This document shows, piece after piece, positions 1 to 11,178 of a stretch of DNA of 64,000 nt (its first letter is position 1; each line of letters begins with the position of its first letter). The translations under genes were made by a program, and so were the position numbers. Below the pieces are notes generated by a model. It ran no database searches and had not been told where the DNA came from. It saw only the letters and a program-made list of their open reading frames with translations. The stretch is taken from the NCBI GenBank assembly GCA_951799425.1, contig OX637394.1, forward strand, positions 5,467,501 to 5,531,500, written 5' to 3'. Source of the stretch: Ilex aquifolium (Eukaryota; Streptophyta; Magnoliopsida; Aquifoliales; Aquifoliaceae).

Positions 1-1
1 C

Positions 2-2257
2 CTGATCTCAGCAGCAAGGCGCCTACGGCACTATTTTCAGAGTCACGACATCATTGTTGTCACAGACCAACCCCTGAAGAGAGTTTTGGGAAAGCCCGAT
101 GTATCCGGCAGACTACTTAAGTGGGCAGTAGAACTCGGGGAGTTTGATATCCAGTATCAACCAAGGGCAACCATCAAAGCACAAGCGTTGGCGGATTTCA
201 TTGCCGAACTTACACCAGCAAAGGAGCAAGCCCTCATGGGCGCCCAGCACCCTCCTGGCACCCACAATGGTGCCCAGGCAGCTCCCTCAGGCGCCCAGCA
301 CCCTCCTGGCGCCCACAATGGCGCCCAGCCTGCCTCCATGGGCACCCAGCCACCCTTAAGAGCCCAGAATAACGCCCAGCACTCTCCTGGCGCCCAGAAT
401 GGCGCCCAGCCACCCTCAGGCGCCCAGGCAGCTCTCTCAGGCTCCCAAACCCCTTCCGGATCCCAGCCTGGCAACCAGGCAGCCCAACCTATGGCCTTAC
501 CTCCTTCAGAAAACTCTGAGCGGTCCTCTCTATCATTGTGGAAACTCTACATCGACGGCTCCTCAACCAACGAAGGAGGAGGAGCGGGCCTAGTTCTGAT
601 CAGCCCAGATGACACCACTCTCAAGTATGCAGTGAAGCTTCACTTTCTTGCCTCCAATAATGAGGCGGAATACGAGGCCCTTCTCTCTGGATTAAGATTG
701 GCAGCCGAAATGGAAGCCCAACATCTTACCACTTACAGTGATTCTCAGCTGGTAGTTAATCAAGTAAAAGACGAGTTTGAGGCAAAGGGAGCCAGAATGC
801 AGGAATACCTCGGTATGGTGAAAAGCCTAATCACAAAGTTCAACTACTTCGAGATCTGCCACATCCCCAGAGAAGACAACATGGCGGCCGACGCACTTGC
901 AAGGCTCGCTTTGACCTTGGAAGCCCCACCAGAAGGACCAGCATTCATTGGTCACCAGTTCGAGCCAAGCAGGTTGGACATGGCGACCACAAATGTCAAC
1001 TGTGCATCAGTCGAGTCGAATTGGATGACCCCAATAAAGTTATATCTCCAAGAAGGTGTGCTTCCAGATGATCCTTTAGAGGCCAGGAAGTTGAGGATGA
1101 AAGCCTCCAAGTTCACTATCCTGCAAGACACTCTGTACAAGAAAGGCTATTCTTTGCCTTTGTTGCGGTGTCTCTCACCAGAGGAAGCTCAATATGCCCT
1201 GCGGGAAATCCACGAAGGGATCTGTGGAAACCACTCTGGAGGGCGCTCCCTTGCTCACAAGGCAATCAGACAAAGCTACTTCTGACCTTCCATGGCAAGG
1301 AACGCCCAGGAGTTCTCCAAGAAATGTGACAAGTGTCAACGCTTCGCAACTGTGTCCAGACAACCACCGGAGGAGCTAACAACCATTTCAAGTTCGTGGC
1401 CTTTCTCCAAGTGGGGCATCGACATCCTAGGCCCCTTACCCCTCAGTAAGGGACAAAACAAGTTTGTGGTAGTGGCAGTCGACTACTTCACCAAGTGGGC
1501 AGAAGCCGAACCCTTGGCCAAAATCACAGACGTAAAGATCAAAGATTTTATATGGAAAAACTTGGTCTGTCGCTTCGGGATTCCCCATGCCATTGTTAGT
1601 GATAACGCCAAACAATTCGACAATAAGCTGCTGAACTCCTTCTGCTCAGACCTTCAGATAAAACAACCTCACTCCAGCCCAGCACACCCGCAAGCAAATG
1701 GACAAGGGGAGGTCATGGTGAGAACGGTGCTACGCAACTTAAAGACAAGGCTTGAAAGAGAGAAGGGTCTTTGGGTGGACGAGCTACCAGGCGTATTGTG
1801 GGCCTATCGAACCACGCCAAGAACTCCTACTGGGGAGACCCCTTTCTCCCTCGCCTTTGGAACTGAGGCGGTCATCCCTGTGGAGATTGGGGTACACTCT
1901 CTAAGGGTCCAACACCACAACCCCATCACCAACGAGGAAGGACTCCGCATCAACATCGACTTGGTGGATGAGGCAAGGGAGATGGCTATAGTCCGCACCG
2001 CGGAGTACAAAAGACGCATGGCGAAGTACTACAATTCGAGGGTGAAGCCTCGCTCCTTCCAACCAGGGGACTTGGTCCTCAAAAAAGTGATCCTCGCCAC
2101 AAAGGATGCACGCGAAGGAAAACTGGGACCAAATTGGGAAGGGTCTTACCTCATAACAGAGGTAGTGAGGCCGGGCAACTACAAGATCCAAAACTTTGAA
2201 GGAAAGGTCTTACTCCATCCGTGGAATGCTGAACACTTGAAGAGGTACTACCAATGA
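2..2257 (+). pseudogene. pol: pol fragment: RNase H and integrase, one in-frame stop
   Basis: The reading frame is open from base 2 to 1285, is interrupted by UGA at 1283-1285, and resumes in the same frame to the stop at 2255-2257. The first part contains the end of the RT-linked RNase H (TDQPL motif), an 80-residue spacer of Gly-Ala-Gln-Pro repeats (about bases 220-480), then an archaeal-type RNase H with the expected acidic residues (IDGSS, EAEYEALL, YSDSQLV, DNMAADALA). The second part starts in the HHCC zinc finger (H and H before the stop, CDKC after it) and runs through the integrase core with Asp in GIDILGP, Asp in VSDN and Glu in GQGE. The UGA falls where family members have a Trp codon, so it is a simple point mutation inside the zinc finger. 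The element's integrase would be truncated unless read through. Confidence 0.9.
220..480 (+). repeat. Degenerate GC-rich tandem repeat inside pol
   Basis: Repeated GGCGCCCAGC / CACCCTCCTGG / GGCGCCCACAATGG units of about 27-30 bp encode a Gly-Ala-Gln-Pro-His tract between the two RNase H segments. It keeps the pol frame open. The base composition is much more GC-rich than flanking pol. Similar GGCGCC-containing repeats occur in the antisense gene at about 4640-4860. Confidence 0.8.
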
Positions 2258-2503
2258 CACCTTGAGAGAGTTAAAAGTAATAAACAGTGGGGACTTGGTT
2301 TTATTTTCTACCTTTTTTGGGGATTATTACCCAACATTCAATGTACTTTTTGGGGTTACCACCCAATATCGCAATGAATGAATAAAACTCTACATTTTAC
2401 TCCAAATGCATCTTTCATTTAATTTCAAAGGAGTACAAAAACAAGGTTATGAACCGTCTTTCCTAAAAAAAAAAAAAAAGGAAAATCAAAAGTCCTCAAT
2501 ACT
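2258..2503. other. Spacer between pol and antisense gene
   Basis: Short non-coding stretch in which the two convergent coding units of the retrotransposon end. It contains repeated TTTTTTGGGG-TTAC-ACCCAA motifs near 2313-2370 and an A-run at 2466-2479. No ORF of note. Confidence 0.6.
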
Positions 2504-4639
2504 CTATCTACTCTCATGGTTGTCCTCCTCCTCCTCATCACCTTCCTCATTGTCCTCAGTCTCATCATCCTCGGCCTGGTCAGAGCCTCCATCACCATTA
2601 TCAGGCGCCTCGGTTGGCATGAAGCCTGAGACGTCAACACCAGGATAGGCAACTGAGATCTTCCCCCGAAGCTCATCGTAACCATCAATGAAGACATCTG
2701 CAAGGCCATTCATCAAATCTCTCTCAGCTGCGACAGCCCTCTCCTCAACCTGCAAAGCTCTATCATGAGCTGTCTTCACCTCTGCCTCCGCAGCAGCCTC
2801 TCTGAGCATGGCCCTCTCACGGGTCTTCGTAAGCTCAGCCTCACTGAGCATGGCCCTCTCGCGGGTCTTCACAAGCTCAGCCTCTTTGAGCACGTCCCTC
2901 TCACGGGTCGCCGAAAGCTCAAATTCAAGATCAGCTATCTTCTCACGAGCCTCCTTAAGCTCAACCTCAAGCCCGGTCGCCTTCTTATAGGATGCCACAA
3001 GCTCAGCCTGAGAACCCCTTCTAGTAGCTTCTAACTCAGCAATCCTCACTCGAGCCGCAAGGAGCTCATTTTGCATAGCATCATGATCTTGCTTCATCTG
3101 GTGATGAGTATAAGTTCTTGAAAGTAAGCACATGGATGCAATAGAAGCCTGAAGAAAGACAAAAGTCAGAGAAAATTTAAGGAAAAACTGGAGAAAGGGA
3201 TACAACTAACCCTTACCTGAGCCAGGCCTTCCAAAAAATTGCGGAAACTTCCTTCGGTACCCAGAGCATTAATCCCGATAACATCATCAGAAAACACAAA
3301 ACGCCCAAGTCGATCTCTTATGATGGTTGCATTACCCAACATGGAGCTGATCAACGGTGCACTTCTTGGAGCTCCCACAGAAGGAGTCCCTAGAGTAGCG
3401 GGAACAGATGAAGGAGTCGTCGCCCAAAGAGGCACTTGATGGGGGCACCCCCGAGGAGCCACCGGAGAGGTTGCTTGAGGAGAGGTCACCTCGATTGGAG
3501 AAGTTACTTGGGGGGCATTTCCTTTCCTCGCCACCTTGGAAGGGGGAGGGCTCCTACTAGAAAGACGAGATCCAATCACCCCCCTATACATCTCTGCAGA
3601 AACAACAAAGTGTTGTAGATGAAAAATGCCAGACAAAGGTGAAAAGTACAAAACAATTACCGTACCTTTCCTCTTCAAGGAGGAACCGCCCGACTTGGAA
3701 GAGGGAGCATTAGCCTTAGAAGGAATCGAAGATGAAACACGGACTCCTCCATCTTTGAGTACGAGAGTTCCAAAATCCCGTATGGGATGAGCTCGCACAG
3801 CCTCAAGCTTCCACTCCTGACCCTGGGAGAGTGTAGGGGAACCTGCATGGAATATGGTGAGCACACAGCTTATGAGGAATATGGTAAGAAAAGAGTAAAA
3901 ATATGGGACGTACCGACTTTCTTTGGAGCGACCCATCGTGATGGTACCAGTGCCCTATCAACATCTGAAGCCCACTCTCTACCGATAAATATGAAATGAG
4001 TTTTCCAGCTTTGGCAGTTGGAGGCCAACCCAGTAATTAGCTTGCCTCCCCTCGAATTAAAGTAATACCAACCTCGGTTGGGAGCCGGAGTCTCACTCAA
4101 GAAATAGGCTGCATGGAACTCAATGGCAGAAACATCCTCATGGTGCACTTTTCTCCACAATTCCAGAAAGGCTATTAGAACCCTCCAACCATTGGGTGTC
4201 AGCCGCCCGGGCGTCAATGAAAAATAGTTCAAAATACCACAAACGGGAGAAGGGATGGGAAGCCTGAGGCCAACCTCAAGCATCTCCTCATAAATGACAA
4301 TGTCACCAGAGGAGTCATCGCAAGCGGGCTCGCCTTTTTCTGCTCGACGGCACAATACAGTAGGAGGAATGCGGTATGTGGAAATAATCCGCGAAATATC
4401 GGCATCTAAAATTAAAGTGCTGACAAGGGTACTTACTTTGGACCCGTCGTCGTCATAGATTACTTTGTGTTTTTTGCTGCGAAGACGTGAAGGATTACCC
4501 AAACCACTGCCAGGATCCTTGCCATGAAAAGTACCCAGAGCACTCACCTCCTGAGCTGTGTACTCCACACCGCTCAGTCCAGCACCTGAAGAGATACCTG
4601 ACCCTCCCTGATCGCTTAATGGAAGAAGCCCAACGCCTG

Positions 4640-4860
4640 GAATGGCCTTCTCGCCCAAAAGGGCGCCTGGCATGCTCATCTCGCCCAAAGTGGCGCTTGG
4701 CATGGCGCCTAGCATGCTCATCTCGCCCAAAGCGGCGCCTGGCATGTTCATCTCACCCAAAGTGGCGCCCAAAGGGTCCCCACCCTTGCTCATCTCGCCC
4801 AAACCAGCAGGAATAGCGCCTGGAGGCGCGCTGTCCAGCTCGCCCAAAGCTCCTTGACCG
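4640..4860. repeat. GGCGCC-rich tandem repeat in antisense exon 1
   Basis: Irregular 24-33 bp units built on CTCATCTCGCCCAAAG / TGGCGCCTGGCATG encode the Leu-Gly-Glu-Met repeats of the antisense protein. Period varies, which suggests replication slippage. Confidence 0.7.
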
Positions 4861-5037
4861 CCTGGATGTCTCAAGTCAGCACCTGAGGTGGTGCCCAACT
4901 CCTCTCCTTGCTCACACAGCACATGGGCTGGTCGCCCAGCACCCAGATCGCTGTCCAGGACAGCCTCTTCGGCGCCTAGATGGTCGTTCAGTTCAGCGCC
5001 CAACTCCTTTCCTTCCTCGCCCAGCACATGGGCTGAT

Positions 5038-5105
5038 CGCCCATGCTCCCCCAGCACATGGCTGGTCGCCCATGCTCGCCTAGCACATAGGCTGGTCGCC
5101 CAGCG
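5038..5105. repeat. About 30-bp triplicate with 1-bp loss
   Basis: Three copies of a unit starting CAGCACATGGGCTGGTCGCC are adjacent here. The middle copy reads ATGGCTGG where the others have ATGGGCTG or ATAGGCTG, so one G is missing. This creates the frameshift in the antisense ORF. Confidence 0.7.
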
Positions 5106-5574
5106 CCTATGACGCCCAGAGAGCTACCCGAACCAGCGCCTATAGCACCCAGAACAGTCTTCTCGCCTCCCATGCCGCCTGGACCAGCCCTTTTCTCGCC
5201 CAACTCAGCTCCCATGGCGTCTATTACTCCCTTCCCAACACCTATGGCATGGGTCGCCTCACCCCCATGGCTCACCTCTCCAATATTCACTTGATCCATG
5301 AAAACCCAAAAGAAAACCTTAACAGAAGATTTCGGCTATGGCTTCTTAGCAAAAGTAATATGGGTCTCTTCTCTCTTTTGCTCAAATCCAAGAATCTCAA
5401 AACACAAGATCTTCAAGGTTGTCAAGGAAACATTGTTGAATGAGTTAAAGAAAGTGGGTAGTGCTCAAACCCAAGAATCTCTAGTCTTGGGTCTTCAAAA
5501 CTCAAGGAAAGTTTCACCTCTCCCACTCCAAGAAAGGTCCTGTGAGGAAATGGACAAATGAAGAAGAAAAGTAC

Positions 5575-5584
5575 CTATTTATAG
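5575..5584 (-). promoter_or_regulatory. TATA box for the antisense gene
   Basis: On the minus strand this reads CTATAAATAG, a strong match to the plant TATA consensus. It lies about 275 bp upstream of the antisense ATG at 5299, leaving room for a 5' leader of roughly 245 nt. The initiation site is inferred. Confidence 0.55.
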
Positions 5585-5787
5585 CCTAGGGTTTTCAAAA
5601 GAGGGAAAAGCCCCAAATTGAAAATCAAGGGCTACCTTGAAAATCAAGCAAAAATCTAAGCAAAGACTTGAGGTATTCAGTGAAGCAAAAAATATTTTGA
5701 AGGGAAGAGTCATCTAGAGAGGGAAGTCTACACCGCCAAGAACTCAAGATTCAAATTAATGCCCCATTTTCCAAGTTTCCTTGGACA

Positions 5788-5806
5788 CGGGGCATTGGGG
5801 GGCAAA
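5788..5806 (+). other. Polypurine tract
   Basis: The purine-rich run (CGGGGCATTGGGGGGCAAA) directly precedes the LTR start TGATGG. This is the expected priming site for plus-strand DNA synthesis. Confidence 0.8.
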
Positions 5807-6378
5807 TGATGGGTCAAGCCCAAAAGGCCCAAAACTATACTGAAGCCCAGTTGCAATTAAAAGCTCAAACCCATGAAGACCCAGCAGGCCCAATGAAATT
5901 CCCAAGCTCAATTAAGTTCACCATGGAGCTACCTCAGCTCAGCTACAAGATCCAGAGAGCATTCAAGACCCCTTACCTCCTCTACCACCTTGGAAGCAGT
6001 CAAACAGGGACCCGGTCTTGTGGGGAGCTCCTTAACGGTCACACCCGTTGAGGAGAATCCGCAAAGTCCACTAGAATAGCTGAGTATGGCCTCTTAGTAG
6101 CTCCATTCGGTTGAGGACTGAGTATAAAATGTAAGCCCCACCAGCAGTTGGGGGCATCACCTTCTACAGAGCACAAAACCACTCTTCCTCTCCAATCTGT
6201 AATTCTCCGTTCTCATTACTCACCGGAATCAATAAAATACCGGAAACTCATTGCCATTCCACAGTGGACGTAGGTCATATTGGCCGAACCACTATAAATT
6301 CTCTCTCTACTTTAATTGCTATCTTAATTTTCAAATTACTTGACTAGTGGTGTGCAAAGTCAATTTTGTGCATCATCA
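5807..6378 (+). repeat. 3' LTR of the Tat element
   Basis: The LTR begins TGATGGG after the polypurine tract and ends GTGCATCATCA, giving the imperfect terminal inverted repeat TGATG / CATCA. It is 572 bp long. It contains a TATA box (TATAAA at 6123-6128) and a poly(A) signal (AATAAA at 6231-6236) in the expected order. Its last 15 bases and a GTAGGTCA...CCGAACCA block match the solo LTR at 17558-18153, so the two belong to related families. Confidence 0.85.
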
Positions 6379-6681
6379 AGTATGATTGATTGAAGTATTT
6401 AAAATCTTGAAAAACAAGAAATTTCCATCCTGAATTCAAATAATTTTCTCTTCAAACAAGATTGCAAGTAGTAAATGGTGCACCCTAGCCCCAAAAAAGA
6501 AACCATGGAAAACTGATATTTATTAAAGTAATAAGACAGTAAAAAACAAGTACTAAAATATGAAATGTAAAAAAGTTATTAACCTTGAAACATATCATAA
6601 GCAATTATAAAATCTTAAATGCTAAATAACTGATTGGAATTACATTAAAAAGCTAGAGAGAAAGTTCAACGGAAGGCTCAC
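6379..6681. other. Intron 1 stub of BASS-like gene beside the LTR
   Basis: About 300 bp of AT-rich sequence between the retrotransposon end and the splice donor at 6681 (minus strand). Nothing recognisable is coded here. Confidence 0.5.
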
Positions 6682-7073
6682 CAAGTGAAGGTTGAAGGCT
6701 GAGAAAGAGCGGCAATTGCAGTGAGAGCGACGACAAACGGAAGCATTGCCGACAAAATCTGTGAAGAATCAGCTTTTTCAACGACTTCTTCTAATACACC
6801 ACGAGGGTTTGCACCGAAGGACAAGAACGTGAAGTTACCATCTCTTGTGTGCAATCCGACTTTGCCAATAAACGGCGACGAAGTCGAGCACATGACCGCC
6901 GATAATGATCCGCCATTGGAACTCTTCGAAACTTTGATAGTCGGAGGGAAACGACGCTTATTCAAAACAAAAGAGAGAGAATTGGAGATTGAGTATGAAA
7001 TAGAAGTGGAATAAGAGAGGAAGAGACCTGGGTTGGACTTGGAAGTGTTTGAGTGGAATGGAATTGTTGTCAT
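6682..7073 (-). CDS. First exon of plastid BASS-type transporter gene (partial)
   Basis: Minus-strand exon of 392 nt starting at ATG 7071-7073 (MTTIPFHS). A further in-frame ATG at 7184 is possible, but its sequence looks like leader. The first about 55 residues are Ser/Thr/Asn-rich with few acidic residues, as in a chloroplast transit peptide. After it come GKVGLHTRDGN and a membrane segment (ILSAMLPFVVALTAIAALSQ) ending in PSTFTW. The Trp codon is split by a canonical donor (TG|GTGAGC at 6681). This matches the start of the mature part of plant bile-acid:sodium-symporter (BASS) proteins, most like BASS3, which are inner-envelope metabolite carriers. The remaining exons are not visible; the LTR retrotransposon begins about 300 bp into the intron. 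Family assignment rests on a short region, so it is moderately sure. Confidence 0.6.
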
Positions 7074-7184
7074 TTTTTTAAGAAGAGAAAGTGGGTTGTT
7101 GATGGGAGAGACTAACTCGGGTTTTAGTCTGGTTTGTCGTTGGCACTCTAGCTGAGGGATTGCGTTTTCAAGCAAGGGGACCAA

Positions 7185-7705
7185 GAAGAAGAAGACGACT
7201 AGACTCCACCCTAGCGTAAGGAAGATGATGTGATAAAGAGAAAAATTTTCTACTTAATTACTTATTAACAATGATAGAGACATGTAGATCATGGTGTTTC
7301 TTGAGATGGTCGTCTACTGTTCCCCGCCGGTAGGGTTACATGGGATCAGAATGGATAGAACTTAATTGGAATCAAGTTTAAATAATTTCTTAATTAAAAA
7401 ATAAATCAAATTTTGCAAACTCCAATTTATTTATATGTAAAGTAATCGAACTATTTGGGTTCAACTCGAGTTCGATTCATTTTAGATTCGACACAAACTT
7501 GACTCATTTTATAAATAAATCGAACTTAAATAATTTTTTAAACTCATTTAAAAAAAACGAGTTCGTCAAGCTCAACTCGAGCACATAAAACTCGACTCAA
7601 TTATTGACTGCTGGTGAGGAATTCACTCCCAAGTCGCCGCTCTGCTGTATCTGGCCTGCCCATACCTATGGCCAAAAAAGTAATGAATCTTATAAATATC
7701 ACGTA
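7185..7705. other. Intergenic, AT-rich
   Basis: This holds the likely promoter of the BASS-like gene and, at about 7455-7600, repeated CTCGAGTTCGA-type motifs that resemble a decayed miniature transposon. No complete ends found. Confidence 0.4.
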
Positions 7706-7708
7706 TAA

Positions 7709-8097
7709 GAGCATCTCTAATAACAAATTATATTTTAGCTACCCAAAAAATAATTTTTTCTATTTTAACTACTCACTTTTTCAATACACACTCCAACAGA
7801 TTCTCTATATTTTTAACTATTCCTTGTAAATATTATTTCTCATTCATTTTATATTATTTTTTTGGAGAATAATGAAAGGGAGAAAGAGAGAGAATGGAAG
7901 AAAGGAGATGAAGAGAGAGAAAAAATAATATAAAATATGTTTATAAGTTGCTACAGTAATACTCTATATTTAAAGTATCACTATAACAAAAATCTATTTT
8001 AGAATATCTGAAGAGCATCTGTTGGAGTATAATTTTTTGCTTTGATTAGCTAAATTTTAACTATTTTTGTGCTTTACGGCATCTATCGAAGATGCTC
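7709..8097. mobile_element. Miniature inverted-repeat element (GAGCATC ends)
   Basis: The ends are GAGCATCT and AGATGCTC, 389 bp apart, and the trinucleotide TAA flanks both sides (7706-7708 and 8098-8100). Subterminal TTTTAGCTA / TAGCTAAA are also inverted. An internal GAGCATCTGTTGGAG at about 8013 may be the end of a nested copy. A 3-bp TAA duplication fits PIF/Harbinger-type MITEs. The inverted repeat is short, so support is moderate. Confidence 0.5.
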
Positions 8098-8100
8098 TAA

Positions 8101-10137
8101 GTAACTTGTAGCCTTGCAACTCGCACATACTGAAAAGGTGACGTATAGTTTTACTTTCTTGATTTTTGAATGGGAACTAAGATGATTGAGATTTTTTTTG
8201 TTATACTTCCAATCGAGTTTATTTAATAATAAATTATTTATTACAGTTAATTTAATATTAAGTAAAAATAAATAAAAAAATATATAATTGAGAGAATCTG
8301 AATCCGAATATGAATAGTATGGTACTTTTGGATTGAAACTTTCTACTCAATAATAGTTAATCACACGGCGAGAGGTTCATTTATAAATAATGAATTTCAC
8401 TTGTATTAATATTAGGTGATGTATCATTAAATAAAATTAAGTCAAAGTATATAGAGAGTTCTAATTTTTTTCCGGCACAAATTTTGCACTTCCAACCCTT
8501 CGATTGAATAATTGCTAGTGTTTTCTCCCCCACACCTCTATCTCTCTCACTCACACACAGATAGACACACACATAGTCTTCTCCGTCGTGTAAAAGGTGA
8601 GGCCCCCAATGCAAGCAACACACTACATGGCTCTTCTTCCATGTGTTGATTGGTTTGGTTCCATCCAAAAATAGTCCACGCGGTGTTGCCGTCTTGGTAT
8701 GCTAAACATGCCACACTCTTGATAGAAATCTCTCGTTTAATTGCTCATTGCATAGTGTCCTTTGGACCCTTTTTATTTTTGACAGCATAAAATACTAGGG
8801 AACATTTGCAAGTTTCGTCACAGAAATAAGTTAGGCAGATTGTTTCCCATAGTCCCGCCCACATGGTTAAGCAAGACGTCGTCCTTAAACCACCAGTTCC
8901 AACAAAATAAAAACATCCATAAGGCATACTAGCAGACTTATGCTGAGTTAGAAGGGGTCGAAAAACGGTTATCCGAACCGACTATATTGCCACCTTGAGG
9001 AGACTGGAACACATCCTGAGTTGGATTCTTCATCTAAATAAACATAGTGGCCACCATTATGCAATGAGCAAATCCCTTGACAATGCCCATAAAACATAGA
9101 TTTATGTCTACATAACACATGAATAACTAGTTCAGTTAGCAAGCTTCATTGTTAAACATGTAATCCACATTTTGCTTAATTGCACAAGATGTCATATGAG
9201 CCAAGAAGGTTGATATCCTTTTCTTTTATATTCCAAACCTAGATCGAACGTGTTTGTAAAATTCTACATTTTAGCAGCAAGTTTGTTCCCCATAATAGAT
9301 GCAACAAATAAGACACTCAAAAATAAAAATAAAAACTTTTCTAAGATATACATTCCAGTGTTCTAAAAATGAATACCGAGCAGACAAACCCAAGTCCAAA
9401 AGGCTTAATCACCAAAATTTATTTATCCCAACATTGCTTTTTGCATAGATCAGTAGCCAAATTCGCAACTCATAACTATAGAAACAGGATGACAAGGTTC
9501 AGAAAAGGGAATACCATATTACCAAATACAAACAAAAATTAGTAAATAGCAGAGTTAAGAAAAAACTGAGAGAAAAAACAAGGTGATGGCAGTATAACCC
9601 AACAAAAATTTAGCAAATGAATCGTGAAATACCTCAACTATTGCAGAGATGGAAATAGGAGAAAGAAAGCAATTTTATTTTCATTTCTTCCATCCTGGAA
9701 GTATGTATATCTCATTGTCTAACACTTATACTACAAAAAGAGAATCGAAACAACAATCATTTTTATGTCCACATTCATAATGAATTCAATTTACAAAACA
9801 AACTTCTGCAGTTTTATCACCTTGACTCGATGCTCTTGTATCAATACATCATGCGTTCTTTTAACCATTTCTGAGATGCCGATGACTTTCATATTGCCTT
9901 CTGCTGACCTTCTTCACAATCCAATTCACAGTAATTTTCGCCTAGACAAGGAGCTGGGAAGACTACTTTCCAGACTCTGAAGTCTGAACTATACAAGAAA
10001 CCGCAAGCAAGCACTCTGAAATGAAGCACAGGACCTGCTAAACCAGACTCTCTTAAGACATGTACATAAAATGAATAGAACTCCTGACTTGATTGAGTTG
10101 TTGTGCATCCTGAATCATCATCTTAGACCCTCACAAT
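8101..10137. other. Intergenic, nothing recognised
   Basis: AT-rich sequence without convincing coding potential. The last few hundred bases probably include the 3' UTR of the DUF538 gene. A short CT/CA-rich patch lies at 8530-8570. Confidence 0.5.
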
Positions 10138-11178
10138 TCACAAAATAGCCCTTGAGCATGCTTTCTGATCAAGTCGGTATCGGAGCTGAGCCAGCTGACT
10201 CTGCATACAAAGAAGCAAAATATATTAGTCCCAATTTTTTTTTATACATGACAGCACTCAACTGCTAAGTCGTATGCTATAAAAATAAGATCAGAGTTAC
10301 AAACTGAAACAATCATAACTCATACAATGCATAACATGCAGCAGAAAAGAAAAAAACAATAAAACTTGGATCATCCATTCTAGAAATCCTGCAACCCACA
10401 ATCAATAAAATAAGTTACAAAACTACAACCAATACCCAGAATGCAAAGAGATCATCGAATTTACAAGGAACTATCTCAATCTTTGAAAACTATGCACTAC
10501 CAAGGAATGAACCCGATTCACTTTCTTCATAGATTAACTAATTCTTCAATGAAAGACACCAACAAGCTTCTCATTAATTACCACATCAAGACCAATAATT
10601 TTGAAATTAAAAAAGTTCGATGCCCAAAAGGCATAGACAAAAATATCCAAGCACAAAACAGTAAGTTGGCATATGAAAGAGACAAGAAAGACCTTAGATA
10701 AAGTCTCAGCTTTGAACCTCCCACTTTGAAGATCATCCAGCTGAGCAACCATACAATCCCGCGGCGTTTCAAAGGAAGACAGAGAAAATTGCTTAGAGAC
10801 AACACCAACATCAAAGTAAATCAATCCAGAAGTGGGTACATCAACCCGAATTTCCTTCACAGGGAACCACAGAAACAAATCTTGGGCAGAAATACCAGAC
10901 AGCCCACCGATCTGCCCATAGCTCAAATTGCCCGAAACATTTGTATCGTAGTGTAATTCATTCTCAAACTTGGCATTGCAAGCCTGATCCAAATGGACCT
11001 CAAAGTTTCCAGAATCGTCCAAAGTGAAGTCCTTCACACCCTTTGGAAGCAAACCCATAGGAAGCCCATTGGATCGAAGAACATCGTATATAGATAATTC
11101 CTCTGATTTTAATACCCAGAAATGGGTTGAAAAAGAGCACAGAAGAAGAGAAAGTACTATGAAGGATTGAGGAAGCAT
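10138..11178 (-). CDS. DUF538 family secreted protein
   Basis: Two exons, complement(join(10138..10200, 10693..11178)), code 182 residues, the usual size for this plant family. A hydrophobic signal peptide (MLPQSFIVLSLLLCSFSTHFW) is followed by the typical start of the domain, YDVLRSNGLPMGLLPKG, then the conserved FEVHLDQAC and the C-terminal GLIYFDVGVVSK. Exon 1 ends TCTAAG|GTCTTT, and exon 2 begins after TTGTATGCAG, keeping phase 0 and ending ACSRAIL. The donor is weak, so the second exon is less certain; read-through would add about 48 residues. DUF538 proteins have no settled biochemical role. Their genes neighbour C1-FDX in Arabidopsis (At3g07460/At3g07470, from memory), as here. Confidence 0.85.

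Larger units (their letters stand above)
2504..5299 (-). pseudogene. Spliced antisense ORF of Tat element, Transposase_28-like
   Basis: The minus-strand ORF starts at ATG 5297-5299 (start MDQVNIGE). Four coding exons are separated by three short introns with GT-AG ends and matched phase: introns at 3843-3913, 3594-3665 and 3149-3216 (68-72 bp). Exon 1 holds Gly/Met-rich repeats (LGEMSMPG type) and then the plant Transposase_28 / putative gypsy-type-transposon domain (for example YEEMLEVGLRLP, LTPNGWR, RGWYYFNSRGG). The last exon is a long Glu/Arg/Ala-rich coiled coil with an acidic tail, ending at 2504. A 1-bp deletion in a 30-bp repeat near 5045-5070 shifts the frame, so the protein from 5299 would end at about 4988 while the main frame is open from 5057. 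The function of these antisense ORFs is not known. Splice sites are read by eye. Confidence 0.75.
1..6378 (+). mobile_element. Ty3/gypsy LTR retrotransposon, Tat type, 3' portion
   Basis: The order is pol C-terminus, an antisense gene, a polypurine tract and a 3' LTR. The 5' LTR, gag, protease and most of reverse transcriptase lie left of the window. A remnant RNase H, then a second archaeal-type RNase H, then integrase, plus an antisense ORF between pol and the 3' LTR, is the arrangement described for the Tat/Ogre/Retand lineage. Pol carries one in-frame stop and the antisense gene one 1-bp deletion, so this copy is non-autonomous but otherwise well preserved. The base after the LTR is 6379; the left target duplication is outside the window, so it cannot be confirmed. 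Lineage is inferred from domain order, not from a tree. Confidence 0.9.
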
